Made by a program: the position numbers and the translations under genes. A stretch of DNA of 64,000 nucleotides from BJHL01 sp040378885 (GTDB lineage Bacteria; Planctomycetota; Phycisphaerae; Phycisphaerales; UBA1924): the NCBI GenBank assembly GCA_046316615.1, contig JBKDAN010000019.1, forward strand, positions 38,692-102,691, given 5' to 3'. The notes beneath the pieces are model-generated. The model saw nothing but the letters and a program-made list of their open reading frames with translations, was not told where the DNA came from and ran no database searches. Of this stretch, positions 7,801 through 17,060 are shown one piece after another. Every line of letters begins with the position of its first letter. The first letter of the stretch is position 1.

Positions 7801-8931
7801 CTACTTCTTCCCCACCACCAGCCACCGCGCAATCATGTTGAACGCCAGGCTCATCGCCAGCAGGATCAGAGCCACGTACATCAGGCTCGGCCGGTGTAGT
7901 TTCTCACCGGGATCGTTGAACTCATTGGCAAGCAGACTCGCCATCGTCTGCGCCGGTGCAAACGGGCTGGGGTTGATCGCGTTCGCGTTGCCAATGACCA
8001 TCGCCACGGCCATCGTCTCGCCCGCGGCGCGAGCCAGACCGAGCATCACCGCGCCAAACAGCCCGCTGCGCGCGTACTTGAGCATCATCCAACTGCTCTG
8101 CCACCACGTCGCGCCCAGTGCCAGCGAGCCCTCCACCTGCGTGCGAGGCACCGCCCGCAGCACATCGCGTGACACGCTCGTGATGATCGGCAGAATCATG
8201 ATCGCCAGCACCAGCCCCGCACAGAGCATGCTGCGACCCACCATCGGAATCTCGCGCTCAATCGTGTTCCCCGCCACCGTCACGGTTTCGTAGAACATCC
8301 ATCGCATGCCGGGCACGTCCACCAGCACATCACGCAGAAACGGCCCGACATGGCTCTGCAGAAACGGCGCAAGCACAAAAAGCCCCCACACGCCGTACGC
8401 GATACTGGGAATGCTCGCCAGAAACTCAATCAGAAAGCCTACCGGCCCCGCCAGTTTCAGTCGCGGCGCGATCCGCACCAGAAACAACGCCGAGCCCAGT
8501 GCAAGCGGCACCGCAAACAGCAGAGCCAGCCCCGAACTCACCGCCGTGCCATACATGGTGTTCAGCGCGCCAAACGCCTGCGGCACCGTCTCAGTCACCT
8601 GCTCGCCATCCGCGTCGAGCACGATCTTGCCCGCCGCGTCACGCACGGGCCTTTCAATCTCGTTCACACGCCACTGCGTGCTCGTGAGAAACGAAAGCCC
8701 ATACTCCTTGATCGCAGGCAATGCGCCCTTGGCCAGTACCAGCACCACGCTGGCCAGCAGGAGCAGAATCAACACCGCCGCCCCGCGTGCCGACCAAGCC
8801 AACGCCGCGTCGCCGAATCGCAGCCACCGGTGCGAGGCTGAAAAAGAATCTCCCGACGGCGCGTCAGCGCCGCCGGGAGTTTTGTTCTCGGGAATCGAGC
8901 CCTGGGGTTGGTTCGCGTCGGCAGTGCTCAC
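7801..8931 (-). CDS. pstC: Phosphate ABC transporter permease PstC
   Basis: The 376-residue product is the second membrane subunit of the Pst importer. Key words are EFLASIPSIAYGVWGLFVL and the coupling loop EGSLALGATWWQSSWMMLKY, then ARAAGETMAVAMVIGNA. The N-terminus has a polar stretch of about 50 residues before the first helix, and a charged insertion around DADGEQVTETVPQ in the first periplasmic loop. I chose the GTG at 8931, preceded by AAGAG; the frame stays open upstream, but that part is repeat-derived and gives nonsense residues. Confidence 0.92.
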   Translation of the reverse strand: MSTADANQPQGSIPENKTPGGADAPSGDSFSASHRWLRFGDAALAWSARGAAVLILLLLASVVLVLAKGALPAIKEYGLSFLTSTQWRVNEIERPVRDAAGKIVLDADGEQVTETVPQAFGALNTMYGTAVSSGLALLFAVPLALGSALFLVRIAPRLKLAGPVGFLIEFLASIPSIAYGVWGLFVLAPFLQSHVGPFLRDVLVDVPGMRWMFYETVTVAGNTIEREIPMVGRSMLCAGLVLAIMILPIITSVSRDVLRAVPRTQVEGSLALGATWWQSSWMMLKYARSGLFGAVMLGLARAAGETMAVAMVIGNANAINPSPFAPAQTMASLLANEFNDPGEKLHRPSLMYVALILLAMSLAFNMIARWLVVGKK

Positions 8932-8984
8932 ATCTCTTCTTTCGATTCGATACGTGCAAGCGGGGCGACCATGATACCCGGGGG

Positions 8985-9135
8985 ACAGAGAGCAGAGAAC
9001 GGAGAACAGAGAACGGAGAATAGTGAACTGGAAACGGATTTCAAGAACAGTGCAATCGTCTGCGACTGCCAGCGGCAAGCGGCACAAGCCCGCACACCGC
9101 TCTCTGTTCTCTTCTCTCCGTTCTCCGCTCTCTAT
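8985..9135. repeat. Inverted heptamer arrays between pstS and pstC
   Basis: Positions 8985-9026 contain six 7-nt units of the ACRGAGA kind (ACAGAGA, GCAGAGA, ACGGAGA, ACAGAGA, ACGGAGA, ATAGTGA). Positions 9101-9135 contain five in reverse (TCTCTGT, TCTCTTC, TCTCCGT, TCTCCGC, TCTCTAT). The arms are about 74 nt apart and can pair imperfectly. They lie directly after the pstS stop on the operon transcript. Confidence 0.75.
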
Positions 9136-9138
9136 CGC

Positions 9139-10188
9139 TCACTTCTTCGTGAGAGCGTTGATCTCAGCGAGCGCCTTCGTGCGCACTTCGCTGGCCAGCG
9201 GGGCGTAGTTCATCGTCGCGCTGATTTCCTGACCGCTGGTCAGGGCCCAGTTGAAGAACTTCTTCAGGGCGTCAGCTTCCTTCGCGTCCTTCAGGTTGTT
9301 GAGGTCGCGGTAGACGATGATGTACGTGAACGCGCTGACCGGGTATACGCCCTGGCCTTCGAGGTTCCACAGATCAACCGTGAGCTTGCCGTCCTTCATG
9401 TTGGCCAGCGCCGCGTTGGTCGCCGCGCTGATGCTCGCCGGACCGGCGGCCACGAACTCGCCAGCCTTGTTCTGCACGGCGCCAGCCTGCATCTTGTTGC
9501 TGCTGGCGTACACGGCTTCGATGTAGCCAATCGCGCCGACGGTCTGCTGCACGACCGCGGCAACGCCTTCGTTGCCCTTGCCGCCCTGACCCACGGGCCA
9601 CTGCACGCTCTTGCCGGCGCCGATGGTGCCCTTGTAGTCTTCGTTCTGCGTGGCCAGGTAGCTGGTCCACACAAACGTCGTGCCGCTGCTGTCGGTGCGG
9701 AACGCGGGGGTGATGGCCAGATCAGGCAGCGTCACGCCCTTGTTGAGCGCGGCGATCGCCGGATCATTCCACTTGGTGATCTTGCCCATGAAGATCTTCG
9801 CGAGCACGTCGCCCGAGAAGTTGATCGTTTCCTTGACGTTGGGCAGGTTGTACGCGGGAACAACCGCGCCGGCGGTCGCCGGGAATTCCAGCACGTTGGC
9901 CGCATCGCCCATCTTCTCCAGTTCCTTCTTGGAGAGCGGAGCATCGCTGGCGCCGAAGGTGACGGTCTTGTCGGTGATGGCCTTGATGCCGCCACCCGAA
10001 CCGATGGACTGATAGCTCACCTTGATGGTGGGCTCGATCTTGTTGAACTCAGCGACCCAGCGCTCATACAGCGGAGCCGGGAACGTCGCCCCTGCGCCCT
10101 GCAGACGGGTCTCTTCCGCCACCGCCACGTTCGACACGCTCGAGAAAGCCGCCAGCCCCGCGAGCACCAACGCCAGAAGACGCTTCAT
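9139..10188 (-). CDS. pstS: Periplasmic phosphate-binding protein PstS
   Basis: PstS captures phosphate in the periplasm and hands it to PstCA. The 349-residue protein has a signal peptide (MKRLLALVLAGLAAFSSVSN, cleavage after VAVA) and the PstS pattern GAGATFPAPLYERW, IGSGGGIKAI, FGASDAPLS and the phosphate-contacting RTDSSGTTFVWTSYL. It is first in the leftward pst cluster. AAGGAAT precedes the ATG at 10188. I looked for a canonical Pho box upstream and could not recognise one, which means little in this phylum. Confidence 0.96.
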   Translation of the reverse strand: MKRLLALVLAGLAAFSSVSNVAVAEETRLQGAGATFPAPLYERWVAEFNKIEPTIKVSYQSIGSGGGIKAITDKTVTFGASDAPLSKKELEKMGDAANVLEFPATAGAVVPAYNLPNVKETINFSGDVLAKIFMGKITKWNDPAIAALNKGVTLPDLAITPAFRTDSSGTTFVWTSYLATQNEDYKGTIGAGKSVQWPVGQGGKGNEGVAAVVQQTVGAIGYIEAVYASSNKMQAGAVQNKAGEFVAAGPASISAATNAALANMKDGKLTVDLWNLEGQGVYPVSAFTYIIVYRDLNNLKDAKEADALKKFFNWALTSGQEISATMNYAPLASEVRTKALAEINALTKK

Positions 10189-10855
10189 CGATAGATTCCT
10201 TGCACCGGTCGCCGCCGCACGCTTTGCGAACCCCCAAAGGCCCGCCTCGCCGCAGCGCATCCAACCGTCTTAACAATCCTTGGCCGGTGCCTTCGTTTGT
10301 CGCGTCACCGGCGTTTGAAGATTGTGTGAAGGAAGCCGCGAGGGCCCGGTTGACATCCTTGCGGGCACGCAAACGCACCGCTTCCGTACGGATACCTGCC
10401 AAGCAAGTCCAACACCCGAAGCCGTGCTTTTCGGGGCCGTTGCCTGCTGTGTCGTTGCCTTCAACGCGGCCCTGGGGCCCATGCGCGAGCCCGTGCGGGC
10501 GGCTCTCGGGCGGGCGGGGAGCGGTCGTGGAGGCGCACGGATCGCTCGCGGAGAGAAGCCGGTGCTTCGCGGATGGGCGCGGGGGAAGCGTGAGCGGGAA
10601 CGGGCGGCGCGTGAGTGGGAACGGGCGGCGCGTGAGTGGGAACGGGCCGTCCGTTCCACGGCCCGCATCGCGCGTTTGTCTTCGCCGATCACCCGCATCG
10701 AGGGGAACCTCGGCACACACTGTCCGCGGCTGCGCGGCGAAGGGCCCGCATCGCGCAAGAACGGGCAGGCGTCGGCGCGCGCTGCGTTCGCGTGCTGTGA
10801 TGCCTCGACTGCGCTGTCTGGCGGTCTTGCCACCTGCATTCCCTACGCTGCCTGC
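10189..10855. other. 667-bp divergent intergenic region between pstS and the TauE/SafE gene
   Basis: No open frame here has coding character. The region holds a 21-bp tandem repeat (10590-10652) and, overlapping its end, an inverted repeat CGGGCCGT/ACGGCCCG (10643-10650 and 10658-10665, 7-nt loop) without a T run. The pst promoter and the permease promoter must both lie here, but I cannot place them with confidence. Confidence 0.6.
10590..10652. repeat. 21-bp tandem repeat, three copies
   Basis: The unit GTGAGTGGGAACGGGCGGC plus GC occurs at 10590-10610 (one change), 10611-10631 and 10632-10652 (last bases diverged). The copies are head to tail without spacers, in the non-coding gap upstream of the TauE/SafE gene. 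Confidence 0.85.
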
Positions 10856-11656
10856 ATGGAGTTCGTCATCCTGCCGCTGCTGGCGGCTTGCGTTGCTGCC
10901 GTCACGCTGCTGAGCGGGTTTGGGCTGGGCACGGTGGTCATGCCCGTCTTCGCGTTGTTCTTCCCGCTCGAAGTCGCCGTCGCGGCGACGGCGGTGGTGC
11001 ATCTGTCCAACAACCTCTTGAAGCTCGCCCTGGTGGGCAAGTGGGCGGACAAGGCCACGGTGCTGCGCTTTGGCGTGCCCGCCGTGATCGCGGCACTCAT
11101 CGGCGCGGCCCTGCTCGCGTGGCTCGCGCCCGCCCCGCCCCTGCACACGTACACGCTCGCGGGCCGCAGCGCGAACATCACGCTGCCCAAGCTCATCATC
11201 GCTGGGGTGCTGGTGACCTTTGCCGTGCTCGAACTCACGCCGCGATTTCAGCGGCAGCAGTTTCCCACGAAGTTCATGCCGCTGGGCGGCGCGTTGTCGG
11301 GCTTCTTCGGCGGGCTGACGGGCATGCAAGGAGCGTTACGCGCGCCGTTCCTCTTGCGGGCGGGGCTCACCAAAGACCAGTTCGTCGGCACGACCAACGT
11401 CGTCAGCACCGCCGTCGATATCGTGCGGCTGGCGGTGTACGTCGCGGGCTTCACGTACCTGACCAATGCGCACGACTATCATGCTCTCACCTCGCCGCGA
11501 CTGCTGCTGCTGGTGGCCCTGACCGCCCTCGCCGGCTGCATCGGCTCGGCAATCGGCAAGCGCGTGCTCCAAGGCATCACGATGACAAGCGTGCGAGCCA
11601 TCGTGGCCGCGATGCTCTTCATCGTCGCGATCTTGCTCGCCACCGGCGTGGCATAA
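10856..11656 (+). CDS. TauE/SafE family membrane permease
   Basis: The 266-residue integral membrane protein has about eight hydrophobic segments in two similar halves, as in the TauE/SafE (DUF81) family of anion exporters. Family features visible are a Gly-rich first helix (LLSGFGLGTVVMPVFALFFP) and its second-half counterpart (GGLTGMQGALRAPFLL). The substrate, often sulfite or another organosulfur anion, cannot be deduced. The ATG at 10856 starts the first helix; earlier in-frame codons translate the 21-bp repeat and are not credible. No sulfur gene is adjacent. Confidence 0.85.
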   Translation: MEFVILPLLAACVAAVTLLSGFGLGTVVMPVFALFFPLEVAVAATAVVHLSNNLLKLALVGKWADKATVLRFGVPAVIAALIGAALLAWLAPAPPLHTYTLAGRSANITLPKLIIAGVLVTFAVLELTPRFQRQQFPTKFMPLGGALSGFFGGLTGMQGALRAPFLLRAGLTKDQFVGTTNVVSTAVDIVRLAVYVAGFTYLTNAHDYHALTSPRLLLLVALTALAGCIGSAIGKRVLQGITMTSVRAIVAAMLFIVAILLATGVA

Positions 11657-11670
11657 GCGCAACCACGCCA

Positions 11671-11710
11671 GCAAACAAAAAAGCCTCGCGTGAGAGCATC
11701 ACGCAAGGCT
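11671..11710 (-). terminator. Intrinsic terminator of gcvP
   Basis: AGCCTCGCGTGA (11682-11693) pairs with TCACGCAAGGCT (11699-11710) with one mismatch around a 5-nt loop. On the - strand the hairpin is followed by a T-rich run (11681 down to 11671). It therefore ends gcvP transcription and may also act weakly on the converging permease gene. Confidence 0.85.
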
Positions 11711-11729
11711 CGATCTTTCCCTGTCTTCC

Positions 11730-11753
11730 TTTAGCCATTTAGCCATTTGGCCA
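11730..11753. repeat. Octamer array (TTTRGCCA)3 after gcvP
   Basis: Three 8-nt units, TTTAGCCA, TTTAGCCA and TTTGGCCA, lie between the gcvP stop and its terminator. They belong to the same sequence family as the inverted arrays at 77-179. Confidence 0.75.
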
Positions 11754-11764
11754 TTTCGCGTGCC

Positions 11765-14722
11765 TCACGCGTACTCACTCATCGGCGGGCACGTGCACAC
11801 CAGGTTGCGGTCGCCGTAGGGATTGTCGACGCGGCCGACGCTGGGCCAGAACTTGTGGCCCTTGGTGTAGACAAGCGGGAAGGCCGCCTGCTCGCGGGTG
11901 TAGGGGTGCGTCCAGTCGTTGGCGGTCACCACGTGCACGGTGTGCGGCGCGTTCTTGAGGGCGTTGTCGGTCTTGCTAATCGCGCCGCTTTCGATCGCGC
12001 GGATCTCTTCGCGAATGCCGATCATCGCATCGCAGAAGCGGTCGAGTTCGGCCTTGCTTTCGCTTTCGGTGGGCTCGACCATCAGCGTGCCGGGCACGGG
12101 CCAGCTCATGGTGGGGGCGTGGAAGCCGTAATCCATCAGTCGCTTGGCGATGTCGTCGGTCTTGATGCCCGCCGACTTGTCAAAGGGACGCACATCGATG
12201 ATGTACTCGTGGGCGCACATGCCCTGCTTGCCCTTGAAGAGCACGTCGTAGTGGCCCTTCATCCGGGCGGCCATGTAATTGGCGTTGAGGATGGCGATCT
12301 GCGTGGCTTTCTTGAGGCCCGCCGCACCCATCATGTGGATGTACATCCAGCTGATGACGAGAATGCTCGCACTGCCGTAAGCCGCCGCGCTGACCGGGCC
12401 GATGGCGTGCTCGCCCGCGCCCTGAGCCTTGAGCGTTTCGGGGAAGCTGACCGGGTGGCCGGGCAGGAAGGGCGCGAGGGCCTTGGTGACGCCGATGGGC
12501 CCCATGCCCGGGCCGCCGCCGCCGTGGGGAATGCAGAATGTCTTGTGCAAGTTGAGGTGGCACACGTCCGCGCCGATCTCGCCCGGGCTGCACAAGCCCA
12601 CCTGCGCGTTCATGTTGGCCCCGTCCATGTACACGAGGCCGCCAAACTTGTGCACGATGTCGCAGATTTGTTTGACGCCCTCTTCAAAGACGCCGTACGT
12701 GCTGGGGTAGGTGACCATGCACGCCGCCAGCGTGTCCTTGTACTGCTCGGCCTTCGCTGCCAAGTCCGCGATGTCGACATCGCCGCTGGGCAGGTTGGTG
12801 ACGGGTACGACTTCCATGCCCGCAACGACCGCGCTGGCGGGATTGGTGCCGTGCGCGGATTCAGGAATGAGACAGACCGTGCGCTTGGTGTCGCCCCGCG
12901 CGTGGTGGTACGCACGAATGACCATGAGCCCCGTGTACTCGCCTTGCGCTCCGGCGTTGGGCTGCAGGCTCACGGCGTGGAAGCCGGTGATGTCAGCCAG
13001 CCACTTTTCCAGATCGCGGAACATGAGCTCGTAACCCGTGGTCTGCTCGCGCGGCGCGAACGGATGCAGGCCGCCAAAGGTCTTCCACGTGACGGGAATC
13101 ATCTCGCTCGTCGCGTTGAGCTTCATGGTGCACGAGCCCAGCGGGATCATGCTGTGCGCAAGACTGAGATCGCGCCCCATCAGCTTGAAGATGTAGCGCA
13201 GCATCTCGTGCTCGCTGTGGTAACTGTTGAAGACCGGGTGCGTGAGGTAGCCGGACTGGCGAGCGAACTTGGCGGGCAAGTCGCGCTGCGAGGCCTTGGC
13301 GAGCGCGTCAATGTCTTCAGTGCCGCTGCCGCCGAAGCACGCGAGAATCGCCTGCGCATCTTCGCGCGTGGTAGTTTCATCCACGCTGATGCCGATGCGT
13401 CCATCCGCGTACGCACGCAGATTCATGCCCTTGCTGCGTGCCGCTTCGAGCACTTGCGCCTGCGTCTTGCCCTTGGGGCTCACCGTCAGCGTGTCAAAGA
13501 CCAGATCGCTCTCACTCACGCCCTGACCCAGCTTGAGAAGCCCCGCGCGCAGCGCCTGGGCGTACGTGTGGGTGCGCAGTGCGATGCGGCGCAGGCCCTC
13601 CGGCCCGTGATAGCACGCATACATGCCCGCCATGATCGCCAGCAGCGCCTGCGCCGTGCAGATGTTGCTCGTCGCCTTGTCGCGCCGAATGTGCTGCTCG
13701 CGCGTCTGGATCGCCATGCGCAAGGCGGGGTTGCCTTGCATGTCGCGACTCACGCCGATGATGCGCCCCGGCATCTTGCGGATGTACTCGTTCTTGGTCG
13801 CGATGAACGCCGCGTGCGGACCGCCAAAGCCCATGGGCACACCGAAGCGCTGCGCACAGCCAACAGCGATATCCGCGCCCCATTCTCCCGGCGGCTTCAG
13901 CAGCGTCATGGCCAAAAGGTCCGTCGCCGCGACAACCAGCACGCCCGCCGCATGAGCCTTGTTCGCGAGGGCTTCGTAGCACTCCACACGCCCGTCAGTA
14001 GTGGGGTACTGCACCAGCACACCGCACATCTGTTCGCTTGGCACGAACTTCGCGGGGTCATCAATCACCAGTTGCATGTTCAGGCCATCCGCGCGCGTCT
14101 TGACAACGGCGATGGTCTGCGGGTGGCAGTCCTTAGCGACAAAGAACACAGGCCGCGCGTGATCGCTCAACGCGTAGCACATGCTCATCGCTTCCGCCGC
14201 GGCCGTGCCTTCATCCAGCAAGCTCGCGCCCGCAAGCGGCAAGCCCACCAAGTCGCTCACCATCGTTTGGTAGTTGAGCAACGCCTCAAGCCGCCCCTGC
14301 GCGATCTCAGCCTGGTAAGGCGTGTACTGCGTGTACCAACCCGGGTTCTCCAAGATGTTCCGCAGAATCACGCCGGGCGTGATCGTGTCGTAGTAGCCGC
14401 AGCCGATGAACGACTTGTACACCTTGTTCTGCGCCGCGTAGCTCGCCAGCTTCGCCAGCGTCGCGCTCTCGCCCAGTCCATGCTCAGGCACGCCTTCAAG
14501 CTTGAGCGCACGATTGTTGCGAATCGTGGCAGGCACCGTCTTGGCCGTCAGGTCTTCAAGCGACGTGCAGCCCACCAGCTCCAGCATCTCCGCGACTTCC
14601 GCTTCGCTGGGGCCGATGTGCCGATGCAGGAACGTATCGCTGGCGTCAAGCACACCCGCGTGACCGCGTGCAGTGCCATTCATTGCGTCGAGCGAACCGG
14701 GGCGAGTGGTGGTGGTGCTCAT
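11765..14722 (-). CDS. gcvP: Glycine dehydrogenase (decarboxylating), P protein
   Basis: The P protein of the glycine cleavage system uses PLP to decarboxylate glycine and passes the aminomethyl group to the lipoyl arm of GcvH. At 985 residues this is the single-chain form with both halves fused. Visible marks are FLHRHIGPSEAEVAEML at the N-terminus, YYDTITPGVILRNILENPGW, and the PLP lysine Lys727 in HLNLHKTFCIPHGGGGPG. The ATG at 14722 (MSTTTTRPG) has no clear Shine-Dalgarno. gcvT, gcvH and lpd are not in this window, and no glycine riboswitch was recognised upstream. Confidence 0.97.
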   Translation of the reverse strand: MSTTTTRPGSLDAMNGTARGHAGVLDASDTFLHRHIGPSEAEVAEMLELVGCTSLEDLTAKTVPATIRNNRALKLEGVPEHGLGESATLAKLASYAAQNKVYKSFIGCGYYDTITPGVILRNILENPGWYTQYTPYQAEIAQGRLEALLNYQTMVSDLVGLPLAGASLLDEGTAAAEAMSMCYALSDHARPVFFVAKDCHPQTIAVVKTRADGLNMQLVIDDPAKFVPSEQMCGVLVQYPTTDGRVECYEALANKAHAAGVLVVAATDLLAMTLLKPPGEWGADIAVGCAQRFGVPMGFGGPHAAFIATKNEYIRKMPGRIIGVSRDMQGNPALRMAIQTREQHIRRDKATSNICTAQALLAIMAGMYACYHGPEGLRRIALRTHTYAQALRAGLLKLGQGVSESDLVFDTLTVSPKGKTQAQVLEAARSKGMNLRAYADGRIGISVDETTTREDAQAILACFGGSGTEDIDALAKASQRDLPAKFARQSGYLTHPVFNSYHSEHEMLRYIFKLMGRDLSLAHSMIPLGSCTMKLNATSEMIPVTWKTFGGLHPFAPREQTTGYELMFRDLEKWLADITGFHAVSLQPNAGAQGEYTGLMVIRAYHHARGDTKRTVCLIPESAHGTNPASAVVAGMEVVPVTNLPSGDVDIADLAAKAEQYKDTLAACMVTYPSTYGVFEEGVKQICDIVHKFGGLVYMDGANMNAQVGLCSPGEIGADVCHLNLHKTFCIPHGGGGPGMGPIGVTKALAPFLPGHPVSFPETLKAQGAGEHAIGPVSAAAYGSASILVISWMYIHMMGAAGLKKATQIAILNANYMAARMKGHYDVLFKGKQGMCAHEYIIDVRPFDKSAGIKTDDIAKRLMDYGFHAPTMSWPVPGTLMVEPTESESKAELDRFCDAMIGIREEIRAIESGAISKTDNALKNAPHTVHVVTANDWTHPYTREQAAFPLVYTKGHKFWPSVGRVDNPYGDRNLVCTCPPMSEYA

Positions 14723-14890
14723 GGTGAGTTGTCTGTGGAGGAAGTGGAGGGGATGGGCGCGAGGCGCGGAGGCTTCGCCGCGATGCCTGCCGCCCGACAC
14801 TGGGATGCCGGCGATCGCGACCTGCAAAACGGTAGGTGCCAACTCGTACTTTTTGGTCACGCGGCACGCGCCAAGCGCGAACAATCGCAA

Positions 14891-14973
14891 GCCCGCGAAA
14901 TCGCGGGCGTTGTCTGTTCGGTTCTGTGCCGTCAGTCCTCGTCTTCAGCCGTAACCAGCGTTTTCCGCTGGTT
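14891..14973 (+). promoter_or_regulatory. Two perfect hairpins in the leader of the M28 peptidase gene
   Basis: GCCCGCGA (14891-14898) pairs with TCGCGGGC (14901-14908), and AACCAGCG (14953-14960) pairs with CGCTGGTT (14966-14973) around a 5-nt TTTTC loop. Both stems are perfect. The second ends 19 nt before the GTG start, just upstream of its GGAG. They may be leader-RNA stems or DNA operators; nothing further can be said. Confidence 0.5.
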
Positions 14974-14992
14974 CACAGCCCCGGAGTCCATC

Positions 14993-17050
14993 GTGAGCAA
15001 CACCGCCCGTCGCGCGTCGATCCTTCCCTCTGCCCTCTTCCTCGCTCTTTTCGCGGGCACCGCCCTCGCGCAACATGGTGAGTCCGCCGCCGTCGCCGCG
15101 CCCGCCCAGCAAGAAACCGCCGCACTCGGCGCTACCGCCACGCAGCCCACGACCGACGCCAAAACCATCGCCGCCCTCACCACGCTCTATCGCCAGCACC
15201 TCTACACGCTGACATCGCCCTGGATGGAAGGTCGCGCCCCTGGTACCGACGGCAACCGCCGCGCCGCTGACTATCTCGAATTCACCTACCGCCAACTCGG
15301 CTTCAAGCCCGCCTTCCCCGGCACCGTCGAGCCCAGCAAAGACGTCGCCTTCGCCAGCTACCGCCAGGATTTCATCGCGCCCCCCAGCCTGCGTCCGGGA
15401 GATAGCGTCGCGGTCGTCACGCAGAAGCTCGGCTATGTCACCAAGTCCGGTACCAGTGTCGGCCTCGTGGGAGGCACCGACTTCAACGCCCTCGGCTACA
15501 GCGCCGATGGCGAACTCAAGGGCGACGTCGCTTTCATCGGCTACGCCATCGACGAAGGCGAGAACGACTACACCAGCCTGCCCTACGACACAAACGGCAA
15601 GCGAGCCGACATCACCGGCAAGATCGCCATGATCCTGCGCTTTGAGCCCATGGACGAAAACGGCAAGAGCAAGTGGGCCCCGACTCGCTGGAGCGCCAAC
15701 GCCGATCTGCGCACCAAGCTCGACTTCGCGATCGACAAAGGCGCGTCCGCCGTCATCCTCGTCAATCCCCCCGGGGCCGATGATCCTCGCGCGGGCCAAC
15801 TGGGCGATGTGTCGATGGGCTTTGGCGTTCGCTCGCTGAAGGTTCCCGTCCTTATGATGACGACGCAAGCCGCCGATGCGTTCATTCGCGCCGCCGACAC
15901 GGAGGGCCGCAGCCTGCTCGATCTCCGCAAGCTCGTCGACGAGAAGGGACAGGTCATCGAGCTCGCCAACGCCCAGCTCGATGTCAACGTCGATCTGGAA
16001 CGCAAGCCCCTGTACACCGACAACGTCGGTGCCGTGCTCCCGGGCGTGGGTGATCTCGCCCAGCAGTACATCGTCATTGGCAGCCACTACGACCACCTGG
16101 GCTACGGCTACTTCGGCAGCCGCGATGGTGAAGAAGGTCGCGGCAAGCTCCACCCCGGCGCCGACGACAACGCCAGCGGCACCAGCGGCAATCTGCTCGT
16201 CGCCAAGCGCCTTGCAGACGCGTACGCCGCCCTGCCCAAGGACCAGCCCCGCCGCAGCGTGCTCTTCCTGCAGTTCTGCGCCGAAGAGTCAGGCCTCAAC
16301 GGCAGCAAGCATTACGTCAGCAATCCCGTCGCGCCGGTCGATCAGCACACCCTCATGATCAACATGGACATGATCGGCCGCCTGCGCGAAGGCAAGCTCG
16401 AACTGGGCGGCGTCGGCACGGGTGAAGGTCTCGCCGACTTCCTCAAGCCCTACGTCGACAGCAGCGGCATGGCCGTCGCCACCAAGAAGTCAGGTCTTGG
16501 CCCCAGCGACCACGCCTCTTTCGCCAACGCCGGCATCCCCGCGCTCTTCGCCTTCACCGGCTTGCACGAGGAATACCACCGCGCCAACGACTTCGTCGAA
16601 ACCATCAACGTCGACGGCGCAATTCAGGTGACCGACTTCGTCTACCGCATCGCCCTCGATGCCGCGCTGCGTCCCCAGCCCTTCAAGTTCACCACCCCAA
16701 CGGGCGTTGCCCCAGGCAGCACCGAAGCGCCCGAGCCGGGCGTGGCTCAAGGCACCGGCATGGGCAACATGCGAGTGCGCTTCGGCATCGCCCCGGGTGA
16801 CTACTCGGGCGAAGTCAAGGGCATTCTCATCGATAGCGTCACCGATGGCCTGCCCGCCGCGAAGGCTGGACTCAAGAAGGGTGACATCATGACCAAGTGG
16901 AACGAGCACGACCTGACCGATGTCGAGCAGTGGATGACCCACCTCGTCAAAGGCAAGCCCGGTGACAAGGTCAACATCACGTACGTCCGTGATGGCAAGA
17001 CCGAAACCACCGAAGCCACGCTGGTCGAGCGCCGTCGCAGTAATCAGTGA
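14993..17050 (+). CDS. Secreted M28 zinc aminopeptidase with PA and PDZ domains
   Basis: The 685-residue protein has a signal peptide (ASILPSALFLALFAGTALAQ), a protease-associated insertion (about 140-310), an M28 catalytic domain (about 340-570) and a C-terminal PDZ domain (about 590-680). Zinc ligands and catalytic residues are in place: His365 in GSHYDH, Asp391 in ADDNASG, Glu431/432 in AEESG, Asp459 in INMDMIG and His529 in HEEYHR. It should trim peptides outside the cytoplasm. The PDZ domain (GILIDSVTDGLPAAKAGLKK) suggests substrate or partner binding. GGAG lies 6 nt before the GTG at 14993. Confidence 0.92.
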   Translation: MSNTARRASILPSALFLALFAGTALAQHGESAAVAAPAQQETAALGATATQPTTDAKTIAALTTLYRQHLYTLTSPWMEGRAPGTDGNRRAADYLEFTYRQLGFKPAFPGTVEPSKDVAFASYRQDFIAPPSLRPGDSVAVVTQKLGYVTKSGTSVGLVGGTDFNALGYSADGELKGDVAFIGYAIDEGENDYTSLPYDTNGKRADITGKIAMILRFEPMDENGKSKWAPTRWSANADLRTKLDFAIDKGASAVILVNPPGADDPRAGQLGDVSMGFGVRSLKVPVLMMTTQAADAFIRAADTEGRSLLDLRKLVDEKGQVIELANAQLDVNVDLERKPLYTDNVGAVLPGVGDLAQQYIVIGSHYDHLGYGYFGSRDGEEGRGKLHPGADDNASGTSGNLLVAKRLADAYAALPKDQPRRSVLFLQFCAEESGLNGSKHYVSNPVAPVDQHTLMINMDMIGRLREGKLELGGVGTGEGLADFLKPYVDSSGMAVATKKSGLGPSDHASFANAGIPALFAFTGLHEEYHRANDFVETINVDGAIQVTDFVYRIALDAALRPQPFKFTTPTGVAPGSTEAPEPGVAQGTGMGNMRVRFGIAPGDYSGEVKGILIDSVTDGLPAAKAGLKKGDIMTKWNEHDLTDVEQWMTHLVKGKPGDKVNITYVRDGKTETTEATLVERRRSNQ

Positions 17051-17060
17051 GACTCGCACC

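Noticed and set aside
10189..10320. Search for a Pho box ahead of pstS
   Set aside because: No pair of CTGTCAT-like direct repeats with the right spacing was visible.
10322..10855. In-frame N-terminal extension of the TauE/SafE protein
   Set aside because: It translates the 21-bp repeat into RERERAAREWERAAREWE-like residues and has no family match; the ATG at 10856 starts the first membrane helix.
14723..14890. Possible glycine riboswitch in front of gcvP
   Set aside because: The expected conserved purine-rich core segments are not visible on the - strand.
11747..14992. Long + strand open frame running antisense to gcvP into the M28 peptidase frame
   Set aside because: It is a shadow of gcvP in a GC-rich genome; the translated sequence is His/Arg/Ala-rich nonsense until the real signal peptide at 14993.
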